Shown: one piece after another, positions 1 through 6,624 of the stretch
Layout: each line of letters opens with the position of its first letter
How positions within the stretch are numbered: position 1 is the stretch's first letter
Assembly: GCA_000715605.1 (NCBI GenBank)
Contig: KL568548.1
Coordinates: 57,883-66,452 of the forward strand
Origin: Streptomyces speibonae
GTDB taxonomy: Bacteria > Actinomycetota > Actinomycetes > Streptomycetales > Streptomycetaceae
Reading direction: 5' to 3'
DNA length: 8,570 nucleotides
Translations under genes and position numbers: made by a program
Notes under the pieces: model-generated
Seen by the model: only the letters and a program-made list of their open reading frames with translations
Told to the model about the DNA's origin: nothing
Database searches by the model: none

Positions 1-47
1 GGCTGCCGCTGCGGGACGGGCCCGGAAAGTGTGGCTCTCGCCGGGGT

Positions 48-281
48 TCACATCATGTCTTCGATTTCGGCCGCGATGGGGTCGGCGTCGGTGCCGATGA
101 CGACCTGGATGGCGCTGCCCATCTTGACGACGCCGTGGGCTCCGGCGGCCTTGAGGGCGGCCTCGTCGACCTTGGAGGGGTCCACGACTTCGGTGCGGAG
201 GCGGGTGATGCAGCCCTCGATCTCGTCGATGTTGTCGATGCCGCCGAGCCCGGCGACGATCTTCTCAGCCTTGGTGGCCAT
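48..281 (-). CDS. nagF: PTS EIIB component, GlcNAc/glucose family
   Basis: A 77-residue single-domain EIIB protein of the glucose/N-acetylglucosamine phosphotransferase superfamily. It takes phosphate from EIIA onto a cysteine and passes it to sugar entering through the EIIC membrane protein. The phospho-acceptor is Cys24 in the signature GCITRLR (residues 23-29), which is typical of the family, and the length is normal for a stand-alone IIB. The ATG at 281 is preceded on the minus strand by an AGGGAG ribosome site about 8 nt upstream. The gene is divergent from an EIIC gene, with a DasR-type operator between them, so the sugar is most likely GlcNAc. The name nagF follows Streptomyces usage and rests on this context. 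The reading frame is open far upstream, into the EIIC gene's antisense, but only this last part looks like protein. Confidence 0.93.
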   Translation of the reverse strand: MATKAEKIVAGLGGIDNIDEIEGCITRLRTEVVDPSKVDEAALKAAGAHGVVKMGSAIQVVIGTDADPIAAEIEDMM

Positions 282-350
282 GTTCCGTTCTCCCTGATCC
301 GAACCGCTTTGTCGCAGTAACCCACAGTTGGCCCAGCTTTGCGAGCGGTC

Positions 351-384
351 CTGTCGTGGGTGCCGAAGGATGGCGTCACGACAG
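351..384. repeat. 8-bp inverted repeat in nagF–EIIC intergenic region
   Basis: CTGTCGTG (351-358) and its exact reverse complement CACGACAG (377-384) are separated by 18 nt. They lie in the roughly 190-bp divergent promoter region, about 70-100 bp upstream of nagF. Function is unknown; it could be a second regulator site or a chance repeat in GC-rich DNA. Confidence 0.45.
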
Positions 385-400
385 TGCGACCGTCCTCGTG

Positions 401-416
401 ACTGGTCTACACCACC
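401..416. promoter_or_regulatory. dre: putative DasR operator
   Basis: ACTGGTCTACACCACC closely matches the 16-bp DasR-responsive element consensus (ACTGGTCTAGACCACT), differing at two positions. DasR is the GntR-family GlcNAc-utilisation repressor of Streptomyces, released by GlcN-6-P. The site lies between the divergent EIIB and EIIC genes and can plausibly repress both. It is 54 bp before the preferred EIIC start and about 120 bp before nagF. An overlapping small palindrome, CCACC-C-GGTGG, occupies 412-422. Confidence 0.85.
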
Positions 417-470
417 CGGTGGGCTGCCGCCAAACCCGTCGTGACCGCCGCGCAGCGAAGGGGGCCGGAT

Positions 471-1784
471 GTGAGTGCCGACAGTCCTGCCGGTGCCGAG
501 CCTACGGTGAGCCCCGTCCGTGACCGCTGGAACCGGTTCTTCCAGGGCCTGCAGAAGATGGGGCGCAGCCTGCAACTGCCGATCGCGGTGCTGCCGGCGG
601 CGGGCATCCTCAACCGGCTGGGGCAGCCGGACGTCTTCGGGGACGACGGACTGGGCTGGACGAACGTCTCGAAGGTGATGTCGGGCGCGGGCGGCGCGCT
701 GCTGGACGGCTCGCTGGGACTGCCGCTGCTGTTCTGCGTGGGTGTGGCCATCGGGATGGCGAAGAAGGCGGACGGTTCGACGGCGCTGGCGGCGGTGGCG
801 GGGTTCCTCGTCTACTTCAATGTGCTGCGCCAGTTCCCGGAGGACTGCCCGGAGGGGTCGCGAGCGGTGCCGCAGGTCGGCTGTCAGGCCACCGACGGGT
901 CGGGCACGGTGACCTCGTTCACCTTCCAGAACCCGGGGGTGTTCGGCGGCATCGTCATCGGGCTGATGGCGGCGTACTTCTGGCAGCGGTTCCATCGTAC
1001 GAAGCTGGTGGACTGGCTGGGCTTCTTCAACGGCCGCCGGCTCGTCCCGATCATCATGGCCTTCGTCGGCACCCTCATGGGCGTCTTCTTCGGCCTGGTC
1101 TGGGAGCCGATCGGCGAGGTCATCTCGGACGCCGGCGAGTGGATCACGGGTCTGGGTGCCGCGGGCGCCGGTCTGTTCGGCCTGATCAACCGCGCGCTGA
1201 TCCCGATCGGCATGCACCAGTTCGTCAACACCGTCTCCTGGTTCCAGATCGGTGACTTCACCAACGCCGCCGGCGAGGTCGTCCACGGCGACCTGAACCG
1301 CTTCTTCGCCGGTGACCCGGGCGCCGGCCAGTTCATGTCGGGCTTCTTCCCCATCATGATGTTCGGCCTCCCGGCCGCCGCCCTCGCCATCGCGCACGCC
1401 GCCCGTCCGGAGCGCCGCAAGGCCGTGATGGGCATGATGGTCTCGCTCGCGCTGACCTCCTTCGTCACCGGCGTGACCGAGCCCATCGAGTTCGCGTTCA
1501 TGTTCATCGCCCCGGCGCTGTACGTGATCCACGCGGTCCTCACCGCCCTGTCCATGGCCATCACCTGGGCGCTCGGGGTGCACGCGGGCTTCACCTTCTC
1601 CGCGGGCGCCATCGACTACGGGCTCAACTGGAACCTGGCGACCAAGCCATGGCTGATCATCCCGATCGGCCTGGTGTTCGCGGTCATCTACTACGTGGTG
1701 TTCCGCTTCGCCATCGCCAAGTTCAACCTGCCGACTCCGGGACGCGAACCGGAGGAGGAACTCGAGGACGCCACGAAGGCGTGA
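471..1784 (+). CDS. nagE2: PTS EIIC component, N-acetylglucosamine permease
   Basis: A membrane EIIC permease of 437 residues from the preferred start. It imports sugar, most likely GlcNAc, and works with EIIB for phosphorylation. Family signatures include LQKMGRSLQLPIAVLPAAGI near residue 27, GFFNGRRLVPI (184-194), IPIGMHQFVNTVSW (244-257) and the sugar-binding TGVTEPIEFAFMF (333-345). Several hydrophobic spans run between residues 33 and 415, and there is no fused IIA or IIB domain, which fits the separate EIIB gene. The GTG at 471 is chosen because AAGGGGG lies 6 nt before it. An in-frame GTG at 441 would add 10 residues but has no clear ribosome site and sits close to the operator. Adjacency to the phosphodiesterase gene suggests the nagE2 copy rather than nagE1, but this cannot be settled here. 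Confidence 0.92.
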   Translation: MSADSPAGAEPTVSPVRDRWNRFFQGLQKMGRSLQLPIAVLPAAGILNRLGQPDVFGDDGLGWTNVSKVMSGAGGALLDGSLGLPLLFCVGVAIGMAKKADGSTALAAVAGFLVYFNVLRQFPEDCPEGSRAVPQVGCQATDGSGTVTSFTFQNPGVFGGIVIGLMAAYFWQRFHRTKLVDWLGFFNGRRLVPIIMAFVGTLMGVFFGLVWEPIGEVISDAGEWITGLGAAGAGLFGLINRALIPIGMHQFVNTVSWFQIGDFTNAAGEVVHGDLNRFFAGDPGAGQFMSGFFPIMMFGLPAAALAIAHAARPERRKAVMGMMVSLALTSFVTGVTEPIEFAFMFIAPALYVIHAVLTALSMAITWALGVHAGFTFSAGAIDYGLNWNLATKPWLIIPIGLVFAVIYYVVFRFAIAKFNLPTPGREPEEELEDATKA

Positions 1785-1805
1785 GCAGGGCCTCCCGAAC
1801 GGCAC

Positions 1806-1840
1806 GAAGGCCCCGGAACCGGGTCGGTTCCGGGGCCTTC
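1806..1840. terminator. Strong hairpin terminator after EIIC gene
   Basis: A perfect 15-bp stem (GAAGGCCCCGGAACC with its reverse complement) and a 5-nt loop start 22 nt after the EIIC stop. The phosphodiesterase gene ends at 1857 on the opposite strand, so the hairpin probably serves both converging transcripts. There is no long U-tract, as is usual in Streptomyces. Confidence 0.85.
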
Positions 1841-1856
1841 GCCGTGCGCCGGCGCC

Positions 1857-2609
1857 TCAGATCTCGTACGTCGTCCCCGGCGACGCCAGCCCCACCGGGC
1901 CGTCGAACACCCTGCGGGCGTCGGTGAGGTTGACCTGCGGGTCGGTCCACGGGGGGATGTGGGTGAGGATCAGGCGGCGGGCGCCCGCCCGGGCCGCCGT
2001 CTCCCCCGCCTCGCGGCCGTTGAGGTGCAGGTCGGGGATGTTCTCCTTGCCGTGCGTGAAGGCGGCCTCGCACAGGAAGAGGTCGGCGTCGCGGGCCAGG
2101 TCGTCGAGCGCGGGGCTGACCCCCGTGTCGCCGGAGTAGGTGAGCGTCTTCCCGCCGTGCTCGATGCGGATGCCGTACGCCTCGACCGGGTGCGCGACGC
2201 GCTCGGTGTGCACGAGGAACGGGCCGATCTCGAAGGTGGACGGCTTGACCGTGTGGAAGTCGAAGACCTCGCTCATGGAGGAGGCCGAGGGGGTGTCGGC
2301 GTAGGCGGTCGTCAGCCGGTGCTCGGTGCCCTCGGGTCCGTAGACCGGCAGCGGGGCGCAGCGGCCGCCGTCGTGCCGGTAGTAGCGCGCCACGAAGTAG
2401 GCGCACATGTCGATGCAGTGGTCGGCGTGCAGATGGCTGAGGAAGATCGCGTCGAGGTCGTAGAGACCGCAGTGGCGCTGCAACTCGCCCAGGGCGCCGT
2501 TGCCCATGTCGAGAAGCAGCCGGAAGCCGTCGGCCTCGACGAGGTAGCTCGAGCAGGCCGATTCCGCGGACGGGAACGACCCCGAGCAGCCGACGACGGT
2601 GAGCTTCAT
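1857..2609 (-). CDS. MBL-fold metallohydrolase, Rv1339-type cyclic nucleotide phosphodiesterase
   Basis: A 250-residue metallo-beta-lactamase-fold enzyme with RNase Z/cyclic phosphodiesterase-like architecture. Metal ligands are visible as SHLHADH (His59, His61, Asp63, His64), His140 in VAHP, Asp161 in SGDTG, and His217 in LTHIPP. DLHLNGREAG (193-202) is also conserved in the family. Its place in the cysM–cysO–mec neighbourhood mirrors M. tuberculosis Rv1339, reported as an atypical cAMP phosphodiesterase, so cAMP hydrolysis is the best inference; activity cannot be read from sequence. The ATG at 2609 (MKLTVVGCSGSFP) is chosen because GGAGG lies 10 nt upstream and it begins the first beta strand. 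The frame continues to a GTG at 2699, rejected as an over-extension. It probably forms its own transcription unit. Confidence 0.9.
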   Translation of the reverse strand: MKLTVVGCSGSFPSAESACSSYLVEADGFRLLLDMGNGALGELQRHCGLYDLDAIFLSHLHADHCIDMCAYFVARYYRHDGGRCAPLPVYGPEGTEHRLTTAYADTPSASSMSEVFDFHTVKPSTFEIGPFLVHTERVAHPVEAYGIRIEHGGKTLTYSGDTGVSPALDDLARDADLFLCEAAFTHGKENIPDLHLNGREAGETAARAGARRLILTHIPPWTDPQVNLTDARRVFDGPVGLASPGTTYEI

Positions 2610-2774
2610 GAAGCAGAAACCTCCGCTGGCGGATGTGGAGAGACGGGGGTCGTGCGGTTTGTCGAGCGTAAGGCGCAAAACCCATGGTCGCTCCTCCACC
2701 AGGGGCCGTTGTGGGCGAACTCACCTGTGCTGTCACCGGTTCGGCTGGAAGACGCACGTGCCGGTGACGGGAGG

Positions 2775-2804
2775 GGCGCGCGCTCCGGCGCGCGCCGGTA
2801 CGGT
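2775..2804 (+). promoter_or_regulatory. Leaderless-type -10 element with adjacent hairpin
   Basis: TACGGT (2799-2804) fits the actinobacterial TANNNT -10 element and ends 6 nt before the ATG at 2811, the usual spacing for leaderless transcripts. Directly upstream is a perfect 9-bp inverted repeat, GGCGCGCGC (2775-2783) and GCGCGCGCC (2788-2796), with a 4-nt spacer. No clear -35 is seen. The repeat may be an operator or just GC-rich sequence. Confidence 0.45.
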
Positions 2805-2810
2805 CTGGGC

Positions 2811-2948
2811 ATGGACACGGCTTGGTGGCTCGCGCTCGCGGCGGTGGTGCTGCTCGCGTTCGTCACCGCGCTCGTCGACGGGTGGGGGCGGGGGCACCGG
2901 CCCCGGCGGCGGCGCGGGTTCAGACGGCGCGGCGACGAGGCGGAATGA
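2811..2948 (+). CDS. Small single-span membrane protein (hypothetical)
   Basis: A 45-residue ORF with a short N-terminus (MDTAWW), one hydrophobic helix at about residues 5-22 (LALAAVVLLAFVTALV) and a strongly basic tail (RPRRRRGFRRR). By the positive-inside rule, the tail should be cytoplasmic. No Shine-Dalgarno sits at a usable distance, but a -10 element lies 6 nt before the ATG, so translation is probably leaderless. A terminator follows 18 nt after the stop. It stands between the phosphodiesterase and cysM, where mycobacteria carry rhomboid protease and murI genes. No family was recognised and no function is proposed. Confidence 0.6.
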   Translation: MDTAWWLALAAVVLLAFVTALVDGWGRGHRPRRRRGFRRRGDEAE

Positions 2949-2965
2949 CCGCGCGGAAACGGCGA

Positions 2966-2995
2966 AGGGACCGAAGACACCGGTCTTCGGCCCCT
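2966..2995. terminator. Two-sided hairpin terminator between small gene and cysM
   Basis: An 8-bp perfect stem, CCGAAGAC (2971-2978) and GTCTTCGG (2983-2990), has loop ACCG. One mismatch further out it is extended by AGGG/CCCT. It sits between converging genes: the small membrane gene ends at 2948 (plus) and cysM ends at 3024 (minus). Confidence 0.75.
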
Positions 2996-3023
2996 CGGTG
3001 AGGCCAGGCCCTGTCGGTCCGGG

Positions 3024-3977
<954 letters not shown>

Positions 3978-3980
3978 CTA

Positions 3981-4268
3981 TCAGGCCATACCGCCGGCCA
4001 CGGCCGGCAGGATCGTGACGCTGTCGCCGTCGCTCAGCTTGGTGTCGATGCCCTCGAGGAAGCGGACGTCCTCGTCGTTGAGGTAGACGTTGACGAAGCG
4101 GCGCAGCTGCGCGCCGTTCGCCTCGTCGATGAGGCGGGCCTGGATGCCCGTGTGCCGGGACTCGAGGTCGGCGAAGAGCTCGGCGAGGGTGTTCCCGGTG
4201 CCCTCCACCGCCTTCTGACCGTCGGTGTACTGGCGGAGGATGGTCGGGATGCGGACCTCGATGGCCAT
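3981..4268 (-). CDS. cysO: Sulfur-carrier protein CysO (MoaD/ThiS-like) with Gly-Gly-Met-Ala end
   Basis: A 95-residue ubiquitin-like sulfur carrier. RRFVNVYLNDEDVRFL and SDGDSVTILPAVAGG are typical of CysO/MoaD. In the pathway, the C-terminal glycine is adenylated and thiocarboxylated by a MoeZ-type enzyme (not in this window) and delivers sulfur to CysM. Here the diglycine (residues 92-93) is followed by Met-Ala and then tandem stops (TGA TAG), so the translated form cannot be activated without removing two residues. Mycobacterial CysO ends directly at Gly-Gly. The ATG at 4268 has AGGAG about 10 nt upstream; the frame's extension to 4400 is not protein-like. A leader ORF lies just upstream. 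Confidence 0.93.
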   Translation of the reverse strand: MAIEVRIPTILRQYTDGQKAVEGTGNTLAELFADLESRHTGIQARLIDEANGAQLRRFVNVYLNDEDVRFLEGIDTKLSDGDSVTILPAVAGGMA

Positions 4269-4316
4269 GGCTGAGGGCTCCTGTCGGAAGAGTCTGTCGT
4301 GGGTTCGGGAAGGGCG

Positions 4317-4368
4317 CGCGGCGGCACGCGGCAACCCGCCGCGGCTCTCGGCCGTACGGCGGCGGCGG
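4317..4368 (-). promoter_or_regulatory. Candidate attenuator between leader ORF and cysO
   Basis: On the minus-strand transcript, segment 1 (4368-4357, CCGCCGCCGCCG) begins 4 nt after the leader stop codon. Segment 2 (4343-4336, CGCGGCGG) can pair with segment 1 over 7 bp or with segment 3 (4324-4317, CCGCCGCG) over a perfect 8 bp. The two pairings exclude each other, and a ribosome on the leader stop would cover segment 1. No U-tract follows segment 3, so any termination would be Rho-dependent or weak. GC-rich sequence makes chance pairing common. Confidence 0.4.
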
Positions 4369-4372
4369 AGGA

Positions 4373-4468
4373 TCAACAGATGGCGCTGTTCAGCCGGCAC
4401 AGGTCGACGTGCAGCCGCGCCACGAGCAGTGCGCCCGGCGCTGTTTCGCTCACGTCGAGAAGAACCAT
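4373..4468 (-). CDS. Leader peptide ORF upstream of cysO-cysM
   Basis: A 31-codon ORF ending RLHVDLCRLNSAIC (residues 18-31) then TGA. This tail resembles the short 'putative leader peptide' sequences (R-x-H-V/I-D-L … S-A-x-C) that I recall in Streptomyces next to sulfur and cysteine genes; that family match is from memory. Cysteine codons are at 24 (TGC) and at the last sense position, 31 (TGT, the rarer codon in high-GC genomes), which suits a ribosome sensing charged Cys-tRNA. The ATG at 4468 has no Shine-Dalgarno, but TACGAT lies 6 nt before it, so translation may be leaderless. An in-frame GTG at 4453 could be used from a second promoter. Its likely role is cis-regulation of cysO-cysM. 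Confidence 0.72.
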   Translation of the reverse strand: MVLLDVSETAPGALLVARLHVDLCRLNSAIC

Positions 4469-4489
4469 GGGGTCATCGTATCGATTCCC
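4463..4489 (-). promoter_or_regulatory. Overlapping SigR-type and leaderless -10 promoters
   Basis: On the minus strand, GGGAAT (4489-4484), exactly 18 nt, then GTT (4465-4463) matches the SigR thiol-stress sigma factor consensus GGAAT-N18-GTT. The predicted start would fall near 4456-4453, next to an in-frame GTG (4453) of the leader ORF. Inside the spacer, TACGAT (4480-4475) is a housekeeping-like -10 element 6 nt before the leader ATG; its -35 is not convincing. I recall cysM being listed among SigR targets in S. coelicolor, but could not verify this. Confidence 0.6.
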
Positions 4490-4567
4490 GTACGGACCCC
4501 CGGAATGTGATCTCACCTGTCGGACACCATACTTCCGCGATGCGGGACGCCAGGCCGTCGCGGCGGG

Positions 4568-4990
4568 TCAGTACGCCTCGACGATCTCGACCTCCTCCTC
4601 GGTGATCTCACCCTCCAGGATGCGGAACGAGCGGAACTGGAACTCCCCGGCGCCGTCGGTGTCGGCGGTGGAGACCAGGACGTAGTGGGCGCCGGGCTCG
4701 TTGGCGTAGGCGACGTCGGTGCGGGAGGGGTAGGCCTCCGTCGCGGTGTGGGAGTGGTAGATGACCACCGGTTCCTCGTCCCGGTCGTCCATCTCCCGGT
4801 ACAGCTTCAGCAGGTCCTGGGAGTCGAACTCGTAGAACGTGGGCGAGCGGGCCGCGTTCAGCATGGGGATGAAGCGCTCGGGGCGGCCGGAGCCCACCGG
4901 GCCCGCCACCACACCGCACGCCTCGTCGGGGTGGTCCTCGCGGGCGTGGGCCACGATCTGCTCGTACAGCGCCTTCGTGATGGTCAGCAT
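4568..4990 (-). CDS. mec: JAMM metallopeptidase Mec (CysO-cysteine hydrolase)
   Basis: A 140-residue zinc peptidase of the JAMM/MPN+ family, which releases cysteine from CysO-cysteine and regenerates the carrier. The full JAMM set is present: Glu23 in DEACG and HSHTATEAYPSRTD, giving His79, His81, Ser89 and Asp92 in exact H-x-H-x7-S-x2-D spacing. Because CysO here has a Met-Ala tail after Gly-Gly, Mec may also trim the precursor, as related JAMM enzymes do for other sulfur carriers; this is inference. The ATG at 4988-4990 lacks a clear ribosome site, and a TATCCT -10 element lies 7 nt upstream, suggesting leaderless translation. It is separated from cysO by 299 nt holding the leader ORF and its promoters. 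Confidence 0.94.
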   Translation of the reverse strand: MLTITKALYEQIVAHAREDHPDEACGVVAGPVGSGRPERFIPMLNAARSPTFYEFDSQDLLKLYREMDDRDEEPVVIYHSHTATEAYPSRTDVAYANEPGAHYVLVSTADTDGAGEFQFRSFRILEGEITEEEVEIVEAY

Positions 4991-4997
4991 GGGGCTC

Positions 4998-5003
4998 AGG
5001 ATA
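4998..5003 (-). promoter_or_regulatory. mec -10 element (leaderless type)
   Basis: TATCCT on the minus strand fits TANNNT and is 7 nt before the mec ATG. There is no Shine-Dalgarno. It lies just after the upstream symporter terminator, so mec must start from here or depend on readthrough. The -35 region would overlap the terminator hairpin and is weak. Confidence 0.5.
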
Positions 5004-5008
5004 AGCAG

Positions 5009-5049
5009 ACGGGCTGCCCCGTACCGAAGAGTGGTACGGAACAGCCCGT
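5009..5049 (-). terminator. Hairpin terminator between symporter and mec
   Basis: ACGGGCTG (5009-5016) pairs with CAGCCCGT (5042-5049). After a CC/AA internal loop, CCGTACC (5019-5025) pairs with GGTACGG (5033-5039) around a 7-nt loop, giving 15 paired bases. It starts 40 nt after the symporter stop and separates that gene from mec. Confidence 0.82.
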
Positions 5050-5088
5050 ATGCCGGACGCCCCGGGAGAACGGGGCCGGTAGGTGCCG

Positions 5089-6624
5089 TCAGGGCGCCTC
5101 GGCGACCGGGGCCTTGGCGTCCTCCCCTTCGGCGCCGGTTCCGGCGCGGCGGGTGCGGATGTGCTCCAGGAAGGAGCTGAGCTCGCGCTTGACCACGGGG
5201 GCCAGCAGGTACAGGCCGATGATGTTGAACACCGAGAGCAGGAAGAGCGCGGAGTCGGCCAGGCTGATCAGCGAGTCGAGGGAGAGCAGCGAGCCGGCGA
5301 TGACGAACACGCTCCAGATCGCCTTGAACGTCATCTCGCTGGTCTTGCTCCGGCCGAAGAGGAACGCCCAGGCCTTCAGGCCGTAGTAGCCCCAGGTCAG
5401 GATCGTGGAGAAGGCGAAGAGCAGCACCGCGACGGTCAGCAGGTGCGGGAACCAGGGCAGCACGGTCTCGAAGGCGTCGGAGGTGATGGTGACACCGCCG
5501 ATGCTCTCGCCCTCGCGGGCCTCGGTCCAGCTGTCGGGGGCCGCGATGACGATGGTCAGCGCGGTCATGGTGCAGACGATGACCGTGTCGATGAAGGGCT
5601 CGAGCAGGGCGACCAGGCCCTCGCTGGCGGGGTGCTTGGTCTTGACCGCGGAGTGCGCGATGGGCGCGGAGCCGAGACCGGCCTCGTTGGAGAAGGCGGC
5701 GCGCTGGAAACCGACGATCAGGGCACCGATGACACCACCCACGACGCCGTCCGCCTGGAACGCCCCCTGGAGGATGTCACCGATCGCGTCGGGCACGGCG
5801 GTGACGTTGAACAGGATGACGATCAGGCAGGCCGTCACGTACATGAGCGCCATGGCGGGCACCAGGCGGCTGGTGACGGAGGCGATGGAGCGGATGCCGC
5901 CGAGGAGTACGAGACCGACGAGGGCGGAGACCACGAGACCGAACAGCACGGCGCCCGCGGAGCTGGCCATGAAGCCGTCCTCGCCGCCGGCGGTGGAGGC
6001 GATCTGCGCGTAGCTCTGGTTGGCCTGGAGCAGGTTGCCGCCGAACAGACCGAAGAAGAGGACCATGATGGACGCCATGACGGCGAGCACCTTGCCGAGC
6101 TGGGCACCGCCGCGGCCGAAGCGCTCGGCGAGACCCTTGGGCAGGTAGTGCATGGGGCCACCGGAGACGGTGCCGTCGGGGTGCACCTCGCGGTACTTCA
6201 CACCGAGGGTGACCTCGACGAACTTGGTGGCCATGCCGAGCAGACCGCAGAGGATCATCCAGAAGGTGGCGCCGGGGCCGCCGATGGACACGGCGACGGC
6301 CACACCGGCGATGTTGCCGAGACCGACGGTGCCCGAGACGGCGGCGGTCAGGGCCTGGAAGTGGGTGACCTCGCCGGGCGCGTCGGGCTCGTCGTACTTA
6401 CCGCGTACGACGTTGAAGGCAAGTTTGATCTTGCGTGCCTGGACCAGCCCGAACCAGCCGGTGAAGACGAGACCGGCGATCACGAGCCAGGCGACGATGA
6501 GCGGAAGCTCGGCGTCGCCGACCGACACGGCATAGAAGACGATGTCGCCCACGGTGGTCGCGACAGGGTCGAAGAAATCACTTACGGCGTCGTCGATGTT
6601 CTGAGTGATGGAGTCGAGTGACAT
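5089..6624 (-). CDS. Alanine/glycine:cation symporter (AGCS family)
   Basis: A 511-residue membrane transporter that imports alanine or glycine with Na+ or H+. Family marks are SGTVGLGNIAGVAVA (97-111), SIGGPGATFWMI (113-124), TVSGGPMHYLPKG (152-164), GFQRAAFSNEAGLGSAPIAH (305-324) and FAFSTILTWGYYGLKAW (403-419). About ten hydrophobic spans are seen, with a hydrophilic C-terminal tail from about residue 485. Length is normal for the family. The ATG at 6624 has GAGGAAG about 6 nt upstream. It is flanked by a terminator and a long regulatory region, so it is probably transcribed alone. It sits between the ClpS/DUF2017 pair and the cysteine genes, a place not occupied by a transporter in M. tuberculosis. 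The exact substrate cannot be read from sequence. Confidence 0.94.
   Translation of the reverse strand: MSLDSITQNIDDAVSDFFDPVATTVGDIVFYAVSVGDAELPLIVAWLVIAGLVFTGWFGLVQARKIKLAFNVVRGKYDEPDAPGEVTHFQALTAAVSGTVGLGNIAGVAVAVSIGGPGATFWMILCGLLGMATKFVEVTLGVKYREVHPDGTVSGGPMHYLPKGLAERFGRGGAQLGKVLAVMASIMVLFFGLFGGNLLQANQSYAQIASTAGGEDGFMASSAGAVLFGLVVSALVGLVLLGGIRSIASVTSRLVPAMALMYVTACLIVILFNVTAVPDAIGDILQGAFQADGVVGGVIGALIVGFQRAAFSNEAGLGSAPIAHSAVKTKHPASEGLVALLEPFIDTVIVCTMTALTIVIAAPDSWTEAREGESIGGVTITSDAFETVLPWFPHLLTVAVLLFAFSTILTWGYYGLKAWAFLFGRSKTSEMTFKAIWSVFVIAGSLLSLDSLISLADSALFLLSVFNIIGLYLLAPVVKRELSSFLEHIRTRRAGTGAEGEDAKAPVAEAP

Noticed and set aside
1..47. Possible start of another PTS gene to the left of nagF
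   Set aside because: The 47 bases contain no start codon on the minus strand and no recognisable signal; any neighbour lies outside the window.
282..1805. Upstream continuation of the nagF frame over 500 codons on the minus strand
   Set aside because: It is antisense to the EIIC gene, Arg/His/Asp-rich and low in complexity, as expected from a high-GC shadow frame. The EIIB domain starts at the ATG at 281 with a good ribosome site.
1959..2810. Long plus-strand frame leading into the small membrane ORF
   Set aside because: The part before 2811 is antisense to the phosphodiesterase and reads as Val/Gly/Arg-rich shadow; only the last 45 codons look like a protein.
5083..6621. Plus-strand 512-codon open frame opposite the symporter
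   Set aside because: Repetitive Gly/Asp/Glu/His composition without any domain; it is the mirror frame of the real AGCS gene.
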